Assembly: GCF_003347015.1 (NCBI RefSeq)
Contig: NZ_PNFB01000004.1
Location: 1-64,000, forward strand
DNA from: Brachybacterium sp. YJGR34
Lineage (GTDB): Bacteria; Actinomycetota; Actinomycetes; Actinomycetales; Dermabacteraceae
Length of the DNA: 64,000 bases
Reading direction: 5' to 3'
Under the pieces are notes generated by a model. It had not been told where the DNA came from and ran no database searches. It saw only the letters and a list, made by a program, of their open reading frames with translations. This document shows, piece after piece, positions 26,492 through 34,233 of this stretch (its first letter is position 1; each line of letters starts with the position of its first letter). Made by a program: the position numbers and the translations under genes.

Positions 26492-27484
26492 ATGGGCCCC
26501 TATCTCCTGCGTCGGTTCATGATCATGATCCCGACCCTGTTCGCGATCTCGATCGCCTCCTTCGTGCTCATCCAGCTGCCGCCCGGCGACTACGTGACGA
26601 CGCTCATCGCGCAGTACTCCGCCCAGGGCGACCAGCTGGACGCGGCGCGGATCCAGGCGCTCGAGCAGCGGTACGGGATCGGCGAGCCGATGATCGTGCA
26701 GTACTGGAAGTGGATCTCCGGGATCCTCTTCCACCTCGACTTCGGGGAGTCCTTCGCCTGGGGCAAGCCGGTCTCCGAGCTGCTGGCCGAGCGCCTCCCG
26801 CTGACCATCGCGATGTCGATCGGGACGCTGCTGTTCATCTGGGCGGTGTCCTTCCCGATCGGGATCTACTCCGCGCTGCGCCAGTACAGCGTCGGCGACT
26901 ACGTCTTCACGCTGATCGGCTTCATCGGCCTGGCCACGCCGAACTTCCTCATCGCCCTGGTGCTGATGTACCTGGGGATGCAGTACTTCGGCACCGGCGC
27001 CGGCGGGCTCCTCTCACCGGAATGGCAGGGAGCCCCCTGGAACCTGGGCAAGCTCCTCGACCTGCTGGGGCACCTCTGGGTGCCGCTGCTGGTGTGGGGC
27101 ACGGCGGGCACGGCGGGCATGATCAGGATCCTCCGGTCCAATTTGCTCGACGAGATTCGCAAGCCCTATGTGACCGCGGCCCGGGCCCGGGGCGTGTCCG
27201 AGACGAAGCTGACACTGAAGTACCCGCTGCGCGTCGCCCTCAACCCGTTCTTCTCCACGATCGGCTGGGTGCTCGCGAGCCTCATCGCCGCCGATGCGAT
27301 CGTCTCCAAGGTCCTGAACCTGCCCACGATGGGTCCGCTGCTGCTGGACTCCCTGAAGTCGCAGGACATGTACCTCGCCGGATCGATCATCCTCATCAGC
27401 GCCACGCTGACCGTGATCGGCACGCTCATCTCCGACCTTCTGCTCGGCTGGCTGGACCCGCGGGTCCGGCTGGGCGCGCGCTGA
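26492..27484 (+). CDS. ABC importer permease, OppB type
   Basis: A 330-residue inner-membrane permease of the DppB/OppB type with six predicted helices. The first helix (LLRRFMIMIPTLFAISIASF) is followed by the long extracytoplasmic segment containing LIQLPPGDYV and RYGIGEPMIVQYWKW, both typical. The EAA loop that docks the ATPase reads YVTAARARGVSETKLTLKYPLRVALNP (about residues 226-252, given here only by its ends and type). It starts seven bases after the binding-protein stop, so it is in the same operon, and the second permease follows 16 bases later. It pairs with the OppC-type protein to form the channel. Confidence 0.9.
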   Translation: MGPYLLRRFMIMIPTLFAISIASFVLIQLPPGDYVTTLIAQYSAQGDQLDAARIQALEQRYGIGEPMIVQYWKWISGILFHLDFGESFAWGKPVSELLAERLPLTIAMSIGTLLFIWAVSFPIGIYSALRQYSVGDYVFTLIGFIGLATPNFLIALVLMYLGMQYFGTGAGGLLSPEWQGAPWNLGKLLDLLGHLWVPLLVWGTAGTAGMIRILRSNLLDEIRKPYVTAARARGVSETKLTLKYPLRVALNPFFSTIGWVLASLIAADAIVSKVLNLPTMGPLLLDSLKSQDMYLAGSIILISATLTVIGTLISDLLLGWLDPRVRLGAR

Positions 27485-27500
27485 GAGAAAGGGGCCGTCG

Positions 27501-28679
27501 ATGATGACGAACGCCCAACAGCTCCGGGATCTCCCCGCCGGCGCCGATGTGCACCACGAGGATCCCACCGCGGAGGGTCATGGCGCGGACCGCGAGGTCG
27601 CCGTCGCCTCCCAGTGGCAGCTGACCTGGTGGTCCTTCAGACGCCACAAGCTCGCCATGGTGGGCGCGGTGGTGACCCTCGGTCTCTATCTGGTGGTGGT
27701 CTTCGCGGGCTTCCTGGCCCCCTACGCGAAGTCCTACTACAGCGCCGAGCACGCCTACGCCCCGCCCCAGGCCGTGAAGCTCGTCGACGACGAGGGCAAT
27801 TGGGGTCTGCACGTGAACCCCCAGAGCGCCGAGCAGGACCCCAGCACCCTGCAGCTGACCTGGACCACCGACACGACGGCGGAGACGGACCTGGGCTTCT
27901 TCGTCAAGGGACAGGAGTACGAGCTCTTCGGATTCCTCACCCTGGACCGGCACCTCTTCGGACCCGCCGATCCGACCTCCGAGGAGCCGGTGTACCTGCT
28001 GGGGGCGGACAAGAACGGCCACGACATCCTCTCGCGGATGATCCACGGCACGACGGTCTCGATGACCATCGGCCTGGTGGGCGTCGCGATCTCCCTCCTC
28101 ATCGCGATCCTGCTGGGCGGCCTCTCGGGCCTGCTGGGCGGGGCGACGGACACGGTGATCCAGCGTGTGATCGAGTTCCTCATGTCGCTGCCGGCCATCC
28201 CGCTGTGGATGGCGCTGGCCGCGGCGGTCCCGGCGACCTGGACCCCGCTCGAGCGCTACTTCGCGATCATCGTCATCCTCTCGCTGATCGGCTGGACCGG
28301 CCTCGCCCGCGAGGTGCGCGGCAAGTTCATGTCCGTGCGCCAGGAGGAGTACATCACCGCGGCCACGATCGACGGCGCGAAGCGCGGCCGGCTGATCTTC
28401 CGCCACATGCTCCCGCAGTTCACGAGCCACATCATCGCCAGCCTCTCGCTGTCGATCCCCGCCATGATCCTCGCCGAGACCTCGCTGTCCTGGCTGGGTC
28501 TGGGTCTGCAGGCCCCCGTGGTCAGCTGGGGCGTGCTGCTGCAGGAGGCGCAGAACGTCCGCGTGATCACCACCGCCCCCTGGATCATGATCCCCGGCAT
28601 CGCCGTGGTGGTCGCGGTCCTCGCCCTGAACTTCTTCGGAGATGGATTGCGCGATGCCGCCGACCCTTACAAGCACTGA
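27501..28679 (+). CDS. ABC importer permease, OppC type
   Basis: A 392-residue permease of the DppC/OppC type. A cytoplasmic N-terminus of about 45 residues leads to the first helix. A long periplasmic domain (about residues 75-165) follows, longer than in most OppC proteins. The channel block begins at LLGADKNGHDILSRMIHG (about 173) and contains five helices. The EAA docking loop includes EEYITAATIDGAKRGRLIF. The end [12 protein letters not shown] is typical of the family. The start ATG at 27501 follows GAGAAAGGGG; a second ATG directly after it is equally possible. Its stop lies 26 bases inside the ATPase gene, so the two are coupled. Confidence 0.9.
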   Translation: MMTNAQQLRDLPAGADVHHEDPTAEGHGADREVAVASQWQLTWWSFRRHKLAMVGAVVTLGLYLVVVFAGFLAPYAKSYYSAEHAYAPPQAVKLVDDEGNWGLHVNPQSAEQDPSTLQLTWTTDTTAETDLGFFVKGQEYELFGFLTLDRHLFGPADPTSEEPVYLLGADKNGHDILSRMIHGTTVSMTIGLVGVAISLLIAILLGGLSGLLGGATDTVIQRVIEFLMSLPAIPLWMALAAAVPATWTPLERYFAIIVILSLIGWTGLAREVRGKFMSVRQEEYITAATIDGAKRGRLIFRHMLPQFTSHIIASLSLSIPAMILAETSLSWLGLGLQAPVVSWGVLLQEAQNVRVITTAPWIMIPGIAVVVAVLALNFFGDGLRDAADPYKH

Positions 28680-31011
28680 GAACACCGACCGCACCGATGC
28701 CCCCGCCGAGGATCCGCTGCTGCGGATCCGGGGGCTCAAGACCCACTTCGAGACCAACGAGGGGACGGTCAAGGCCGTCGACGGCGTGGATCTCGACATC
28801 CCGCGCGGCAAGACGGTCTGCGTGGTCGGCGAGTCCGGCTGCGGGAAGTCCATGACCTCGCGCTCCATCCTCCAGCTCATCGAGCGCCCCGGGAAGATCG
28901 TCGACGGCACCATCGAGTGGCGCGGCGAGCGGGACTCGGGCGAGGTGCTCGAGGTGACGGGACTGGGCCCCAAGGACGCCCGCCTCAAGCAGCTGCGCGG
29001 CGGGGACGTCGGCATGATCTTCCAGGAGCCGCTGGCCTCGCTGTCGCCGATGTACACCGTCGGCGACCAGCTCTCCGAGCCCCTGCGCATCCACAAGGGC
29101 CTGTCCAAGAAGCAGGCCCGGGAGCGGGCCATCGAGATGCTGCGCGTGGTGGGGATCCCCAAGCCCGAGCAGCGGGTGGACGCCTACCCCTTCCAGCTCT
29201 CCGGCGGCATGTGCCAGCGCGTGATGATCGCGCTCGCCCTGTCCTGCGAGCCCAAGCTGCTCATCGCCGACGAGCCCACCACGGCGCTGGACGTCACCAC
29301 GCAGGCGAGGATCCTGGACCTGCTGCGCGACCTTCAGGCGGAGAGCGGCATGTCGATGCTCTTCATCACCCATGACATGGGGGTGGTCGCCGAGATCGCC
29401 GACGAGGTCACGGTGATGTACCTGGGGCGGGTCGCGGAGCACGGCACGGTGGAGCAGATCTTCACCGCGCCGAAGCACCCGTACACCCGGGCCCTGCTCG
29501 AGTCCATCCCGACGCGTCAGCGCGAAGGGCCCCGCAAGACGCTCACCGCGATCCGCGGGATGATCCCCCATCCGCAGAACCGCCCGGCCGGCTGCCCGTT
29601 CAACAACCGCTGCGACCACGCGGTCCCGGGAGTCTGCGATGTGGAGCTGCCGCCCCAGGCCGTCTTCGACGACACCCAGTTCGCCTTCTGCCACCTCTAC
29701 GACGAGGACGGCACGGGCATCCGCCCGGGCGCCGCCGACGACACCGTCGCCCTCGGCATGCCGGCGATGCCCGGGCCGTCGGACGCCGGTTCCGCGGCGG
29801 AGGGTCCCGCGGTCGGAGTCGGGGCCGAGCTCGACGGGTCGGCCGCCCCGCCGGACCCGGAGGGGACGTCGGACCTCGCGGACGCCGCCCCGTCGGACCC
29901 GTCGGCGGCCGAGGAGCCCGCGCTTCTGCCCGTCGCCGTCACCGAGCGCACCGCGCCCGACGGCAACCTCGTCGGCGGGGGCGACGGCGAGCCGCTGCTG
30001 CGCGTCCGGGACCTCACCAAGCACTTCCCGATCAAGGGCGGTGCCTTCCGCCGCCCCACGGGCAGCGTCCGCGCCGTCGACGGCGTCTCCCTCGACCTCC
30101 GCCCGGGGGAGACCCTGGGCCTGGTGGGCGAGTCCGGCTGCGGGAAGTCCACGTTGGGCCGCACGATCTCGCGGATCCTGGACCCCACCTCGGGGAGCAT
30201 CGAGTACCGGCGCCGCGACGGCTCGGTGGTGGACGTGTCCACCATCAAGGGGCCCGAGCTCATGCAGTACCGCCGCGACGTGCGGGTCATCTTCCAGGAC
30301 CCGTTCTCCTCGCTGAACCCGCGCATGAACCTCGAGCAGCTCGTCGGCGAGCCCCTGCTGAACAACAAGATCGCCAAGGGCTCGGAGCTGCGTGACCGCG
30401 TCGCCGAGATGCTGCGGACCGTGGGACTGCGGCCGGACTACCTCAAGCGGTACCCGCACGCCTTCTCCGGCGGTGAGCGCCAGCGCATCAACATCGCCCG
30501 CGCGCTGATCACGAACCCGCGCGTGGTGGTGGCGGACGAGGCGGTCTCCGCCCTGGACGTCTCGGTGCGCGCGCAGATCCTCAACCTGCTGGACGACCTC
30601 CAGCAGCAGTTCGACCTCACCTACCTGTTCATCAGCCACGACCTGTCGGTGGTCGAGCACATCTCCGACCGGGTCTCGGTGATGTACCTGGGCCGGATCG
30701 CGGAGAACGCCGCCACCCGGGACCTCTACGACGCCCCGCAGCACCCCTACACCGAGGCGCTGCTGCACGCCGTGCCGATCCCGGACCCGGCGCGGCGGGG
30801 TGCGCACCAGCAGTTCGCGATCGCGGACGACCTCCCGGACCCCTCGAACCCGCCGCCCGGGTGCCCGTTCAACACTCGCTGCCCGTACGTGCACGAGACG
30901 CGGTGCCGCGACGAGCGCCCGGAGGTGCGGCCGATGGGCGACCGCAACCACCTCGTCTCCTGCCACTACAGCGAGGAGCTCGACCTGGTGGGGCTCGAGG
31001 AGGTGCGCTGA
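28654..31011 (+). CDS. fused double ATPase of the importer (OppD-OppF in one chain)
   Basis: A 785-residue ABC ATPase carrying both nucleotide-binding domains. Domain 1 (about residues 24-350): Walker [12 protein letters not shown], signature LSGGMCQR, Walker [13 protein letters not shown], and the oligopeptide C-terminal cap with GCPFNNRC. A linker of about 90 Ala/Gly/Asp-rich residues follows. Domain 2 (about 445-780): Walker [12 protein letters not shown], signature FSGGERQR, Walker [13 protein letters not shown], and a second cap GCPFNTRC. All catalytic motifs are intact in both halves. The fused form is seen in various actinobacterial and proteobacterial sugar or peptide importers. The start at 28654 was preferred over 28642 because the GGAG site is too close to the latter. 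It overlaps the permease gene by 26 bases and ends the operon. Confidence 0.9.
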   Translation: MPPTLTSTENTDRTDAPAEDPLLRIRGLKTHFETNEGTVKAVDGVDLDIPRGKTVCVVGESGCGKSMTSRSILQLIERPGKIVDGTIEWRGERDSGEVLEVTGLGPKDARLKQLRGGDVGMIFQEPLASLSPMYTVGDQLSEPLRIHKGLSKKQARERAIEMLRVVGIPKPEQRVDAYPFQLSGGMCQRVMIALALSCEPKLLIADEPTTALDVTTQARILDLLRDLQAESGMSMLFITHDMGVVAEIADEVTVMYLGRVAEHGTVEQIFTAPKHPYTRALLESIPTRQREGPRKTLTAIRGMIPHPQNRPAGCPFNNRCDHAVPGVCDVELPPQAVFDDTQFAFCHLYDEDGTGIRPGAADDTVALGMPAMPGPSDAGSAAEGPAVGVGAELDGSAAPPDPEGTSDLADAAPSDPSAAEEPALLPVAVTERTAPDGNLVGGGDGEPLLRVRDLTKHFPIKGGAFRRPTGSVRAVDGVSLDLRPGETLGLVGESGCGKSTLGRTISRILDPTSGSIEYRRRDGSVVDVSTIKGPELMQYRRDVRVIFQDPFSSLNPRMNLEQLVGEPLLNNKIAKGSELRDRVAEMLRTVGLRPDYLKRYPHAFSGGERQRINIARALITNPRVVVADEAVSALDVSVRAQILNLLDDLQQQFDLTYLFISHDLSVVEHISDRVSVMYLGRIAENAATRDLYDAPQHPYTEALLHAVPIPDPARRGAHQQFAIADDLPDPSNPPPGCPFNTRCPYVHETRCRDERPEVRPMGDRNHLVSCHYSEELDLVGLEEVR

Positions 31012-31038
31012 CCCTCCGCCCACCGCGCCGCGGCGCGA

Positions 31039-31074
31039 GGACGCCCCGGGGCCCTGGCGGGCTCCGGGGCGTCC
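31039..31074. terminator. stem-loop between the convergent importer operon and FMN-reductase gene
   Basis: A perfect 11-base-pair stem: GGACGCCCCGG (31039-31049) against CCGGGGCGTCC (31064-31074), with a 14-base loop. It has no T-run on either side, but its place between two convergent genes suggests a bidirectional terminator. Confidence 0.55.
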
Positions 31075-31090
31075 GTGCGCTCCGAGCGGC

Positions 31091-31771
31091 TCAGCCGCGT
31101 CCGAGCAGCGAGCCCATCGGGACGAAGTCGGCGAACTCGTCGTCCAGGCCCACGGCGACGGTGCGCGGCGGCTCGGGCTCCGCGTCCGAGTGCTCCCGGT
31201 CCTGGTCCGCGTCGGAGCGCAGCAGGAGGGACAGCTCGGAGGCCGCCCGCCGCACGCGCGCGGCGAGCGGCTGCTCGTCGGCCCCGCCGTCGGTGTCCCC
31301 GCCGAGATCCGCCGAGGCCGCGAACACGGCCGTCGGCACGACCTCCGCCTTGAGATACGCGAAGAGCGGGCGCAGGGCGTAGTCGATCGCCAGGGAGTGG
31401 CGCGCGGTGCCGGCGGTCGCGCCCAGCAGCACGGGCTTGCGTGCCCAGAGGTCCGTGTCGAGCGCGTCGACGAAGGTCTTGAACAGGCCTGAGGGGCCGA
31501 CGTTGAAGATCGGGGTGACGGCGATGACCGCATCGGCCGCTCGGACCTGCTCGATGACGCTCTCGAGCCGCTCGTTCGGGAAGCGGGTCAGCAGGGCGTC
31601 GGTGAGGTCGTGGGCGTACTCGCGCAGCTCGATCGTGCGCACCTCGACCTCGGTGCCCTCCCGGCCCAGCGCCGCGGCGGCCTCCCGGGAGAGCTGATCG
31701 GCGAGCAGACGGGTGGAGCTGGGGGTGGACAGGCCCGCGGCCAGGGCCAGCAGGCGCAGCGGCTCGGTCAT
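31091..31771 (-). CDS. NADPH-dependent FMN reductase, CE1759 family
   Basis: A 226-residue flavodoxin-fold FMN reductase. The FMN loop region is LLALAAGLSTPSSTRLLADQL at the N-terminus, the second flavin segment TPIFNVGPSGLFKTFVD (about residue 87) is typical of the NADPH-dependent reductases, and LLGATAGTARHS follows. It should reduce FMN with NAD(P)H and hand it to the flavin monooxygenase made by the adjacent gene. Its start overlaps the last base of that gene's stop (TGATG), so the pair is coupled. In actinobacteria the CE1758 and CE1759 families occur together in this order. An acidic/Arg-rich segment near residues 165-215 is not part of the core fold. Confidence 0.85.
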   Translation of the reverse strand: MTEPLRLLALAAGLSTPSSTRLLADQLSREAAAALGREGTEVEVRTIELREYAHDLTDALLTRFPNERLESVIEQVRAADAVIAVTPIFNVGPSGLFKTFVDALDTDLWARKPVLLGATAGTARHSLAIDYALRPLFAYLKAEVVPTAVFAASADLGGDTDGGADEQPLAARVRRAASELSLLLRSDADQDREHSDAEPEPPRTVAVGLDDEFADFVPMGSLLGRG

Positions 31772-32934
31772 CAGTGCGTCTCCTTCGCGTCCTCGGCCCG
31801 CAGGCCGGTCCAGTTGTCGCCGGTCTCGAAGCGGTAGGCGTCATCGAACGCCCCGTGCTCCTGGGCGGCGGCCGCGACCCGGGCGGCGTGGGTGGGTCCC
31901 TCGGGGACGTCGGCCGGACGGCGCGCCTCGAGCTCCTTGCGCAGCACCGGGACCACCTCGGTGCCCAGCAGCTCGATCTGCTCGAGGACGGTCTTGCGCG
32001 GGAGCCCCGCGTGGTCCATGAGGAACATCTGGCGCTGGTAGTCGCCCACGTTGTCCGCCATGGTCAGGTATCGCTCGATGACCTGCTGGGGGGATCCGAC
32101 GGTCAGGGGCGTGGCCTGGGTGAAGTCCTCGAGCGAGGGGCCGCCGCCGTAGACCGGCGCATTGTCGAAGTAGGGGCGGAACTCGCTGATCGCCTCCTGC
32201 GAGTTCTTCCGCATGAAGGCCTGGCCGCCGAGGCCGACGTAGGCCTGATGGGCCTTCCCGTGGCCGTAGTGCTCGTAGCGCTCGCGGTAGAGCTGGACCA
32301 TCTGCCGGGTGTGGCTGAGCGGCCAGAAGATGTTGTTGTGCAGGAAGCCGTCGCCGTAGTACGCGGCCTGCTCGGCGATCTGCGGGGAGCGGATCGAGCC
32401 GTGCCACACGAAGGGCGCGACGCCGTCCAGCGGGCGCGGGGTGGCGGTGAACTGCTGCAGCGGGGTGCGGAACTGCCCCTCCCAGTCCACCACGTCCTCG
32501 GTCCACAGCCGGCGCAGCAGGTCGTAGTTCTCCACTGCGATCTCGATGCCCTTGCGGATGTCCTGCCCGAACCAGGGGTAGACGGGGCCGGTGTTCCCGC
32601 GCCCCATCACCAGGTCCACGCGGCCGCCCGTGAGGTGCTGCAGCATCGCGTAGTCCTCGGCGATCTTCACCGGGTCGTTGGTGGTGATCAGCGTGGTCGC
32701 GGTGGAGAGGATGATCTGCTCGGTCTTCGCGCCGATGTACGCCAGCGTGGTGGTGGGGGAGGAGGTCACGAACGGCGGGTTGTGGTGCTCGCCGATCGCG
32801 AAGACGTCCAGGCCCACCTGCTCGGCGAGCGTCGCCTCCTCGACCATGAGCTGCAGGCGCTCGTGCTCCGTCGGGATCCGACCGGTGGTCGGGTCCGGGG
32901 TGATGTCCGCGATGGTGAAGATGCCGAACTGCAT
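31771..32934 (-). CDS. LLM-class flavin-dependent oxidoreductase, CE1758 family
   Basis: A 387-residue bacterial-luciferase-like monooxygenase with an (alpha/beta)8 barrel. Typical segments are MQFGIFTIADITPDP at the start, FAIGEHHNPPFVTSSP, LSTATTLITTNDPVK, DLVMGRGNTGPVYPWFG, FVWHGSIRSPQIAEQAA and TVGSPQQVIERYL. It would oxidise an unknown substrate with reduced FMN supplied by the partner reductase encoded next to it. The start at 32934 has AAGGAG upstream; a longer start adds 25 residues without family similarity. A MarR-like palindrome lies 67 bases upstream, so the pair is probably induced by an aromatic or redox-active compound. The true substrate is unknown. Confidence 0.87.
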   Translation of the reverse strand: MQFGIFTIADITPDPTTGRIPTEHERLQLMVEEATLAEQVGLDVFAIGEHHNPPFVTSSPTTTLAYIGAKTEQIILSTATTLITTNDPVKIAEDYAMLQHLTGGRVDLVMGRGNTGPVYPWFGQDIRKGIEIAVENYDLLRRLWTEDVVDWEGQFRTPLQQFTATPRPLDGVAPFVWHGSIRSPQIAEQAAYYGDGFLHNNIFWPLSHTRQMVQLYRERYEHYGHGKAHQAYVGLGGQAFMRKNSQEAISEFRPYFDNAPVYGGGPSLEDFTQATPLTVGSPQQVIERYLTMADNVGDYQRQMFLMDHAGLPRKTVLEQIELLGTEVVPVLRKELEARRPADVPEGPTHAARVAAAAQEHGAFDDAYRFETGDNWTGLRAEDAKETH

Positions 32935-33000
32935 GGTCTGTGCTCCTTCGGTGAGTCTCTCGGCGCCGGGAGGGGGCTGTGGCCGACCTCCCGGCTGATG

Positions 33001-33014
33001 GTTCAACATTAAAC
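33001..33014 (-). promoter_or_regulatory. MarR-like palindrome before the flavin oxidoreductase pair
   Basis: GTTCAACATTAAAC: the halves GTTnAAn and nTTnAAC mirror each other. It stands out as an AT-rich island in a very GC-rich region and lies 67-80 bases before the start of the oxidoreductase gene. GTTnAA-type sites are typical of MarR-family repressors. No MarR gene is in the window. Confidence 0.45.
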
Positions 33015-33072
33015 TAACTGGGGATCGGTGGCAAGCCCTCGGGGTGCGGGGGTGAGGTGGCGGTGGGGTGGG

Positions 33073-34065
33073 TCACGGCGCGTGCCCGCCCGCGCGTGCA
33101 TCGGAGCCCGCGGGACCGTCGGCTCCGGAGCGCACTGCCTCGGCGAGCGGCCGGTCGTCACGGAGCTGGTGGCGCAGGGCCTCGAGGGTCGGGGCGAGCT
33201 CGGCCCGCTGCTCGGGGAGCAGGCGTCGTTCGAGCTGGCCGGAGAGGATGCGCTGCGTCCACGACGCCTCGAGGGCGTGCATCACCGCGATCGCGGCGGG
33301 GAGCGCATGGAGCTCCTGCTCGGTGAGGGCCGAGCTCCGGTGGTAGCCGGCCACGAGGCGCGTGACGTTCGCGAGCGCCGCGGGTCCGGGGAGGCGGCGC
33401 AGTCGACGGCTGAGGTACTTCCCGAGGTCCCAGATCCGCGGCGCGAGGGGCAGGTGGTCGAGATCGATGACGGCCGCGCTGCCCGTGGCCCGGGTGATCA
33501 GCACGTTGTCCGGCGTGAGATCCCCGTGCACCAGCTGCAGGGGGAGCGGGGCGAGGGCGGCGGCGAGCGTATCGCGCCGGGGCGCGAGCAGCTCCTGCAC
33601 ATCGCCCGGGAGCAGGAGCTCGCCCTCGAGACCCTCCACGATCTGCTCCCGGTAGGAGTTCGCCGGCCACGGGTAGACGGACAGCGCCGCGTGCAGGCGG
33701 GCGATCGTGCGGCCGACGTCCCGCTCCACCTCGAGGGAACGGGAGGGGTCGATCCGATCGTGGGGGCGGTGGGGCATCAGCACGAACGGGTGCTCGACCG
33801 GCCCGGCGACGATCCGTGCGTCGTCGGCGATGAGGAACTCCGCCACCTCGATGCCGTGGCGCGCCAGATGCACGAGGACCCGCGCCTGGTCGGCGATCGG
33901 GAGGTTGAGCCAGGGGCCCAGGCGCTTGAGCAGGTACCTCCTCCCGTCCTCCGCGGTGACCGGCCACAGCTCCCGGCCGGGGAGGGCGGGGTCGATGCGC
34001 GGAGAGCGCCCCAGCAGGGTGCTCCACTGCTGGGCGGCGCGGCGGACGGCGTCGGGTGAGGGCAT
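33073..34065 (-). CDS. aminoglycoside-phosphotransferase-like kinase (APH/ChoK fold)
   Basis: A 330-residue protein of the APH/choline-kinase fold. The catalytic loop HGDLTPDNVL (about residue 178) gives the HGD and Asn needed for phosphoryl transfer, and VIDLDHLPLAP (about 198) supplies the metal-binding Asp in place of DFG. An ATP-side lysine is present in YLLKRLGPW. The protein is cytoplasmic. The family phosphorylates antibiotics, choline, sugars or homoserine, and the substrate cannot be named here. The start at 34065 has GGAAGGA upstream; the longer frame adds 24 residues. It is divergent from the S9 peptidase gene, with about 170 bases of shared control region. Nothing points to antibiotic resistance specifically. 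Confidence 0.75.
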   Translation of the reverse strand: MPSPDAVRRAAQQWSTLLGRSPRIDPALPGRELWPVTAEDGRRYLLKRLGPWLNLPIADQARVLVHLARHGIEVAEFLIADDARIVAGPVEHPFVLMPHRPHDRIDPSRSLEVERDVGRTIARLHAALSVYPWPANSYREQIVEGLEGELLLPGDVQELLAPRRDTLAAALAPLPLQLVHGDLTPDNVLITRATGSAAVIDLDHLPLAPRIWDLGKYLSRRLRRLPGPAALANVTRLVAGYHRSSALTEQELHALPAAIAVMHALEASWTQRILSGQLERRLLPEQRAELAPTLEALRHQLRDDRPLAEAVRSGADGPAGSDARAGGHAP

Positions 34066-34233
34066 GGGCGGTCCTTCCGAGGGGTGCCAGGCGGTGGGAT
34101 GGGTCGGCGCCACGGGACCACGGGCCGCGGCCTCCACGCCCGACTCGGGTGACGCAGGTCACGATGCCTGCCGTCGCGTCGCCTCCTCGTCAGCGGCGAG
34201 CGCTGTCCCACCCAGGTGGCAGGATGGTGAACC

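Noticed and set aside
31039-31074. LacI or other operator
   Set aside because: The perfect stem lies between two convergent gene ends, so a terminator explains it better.
33073-34065. Aminoglycoside resistance gene
   Set aside because: The APH fold is shared by many kinases, and no resistance-gene context or close match to a known resistance enzyme is visible.
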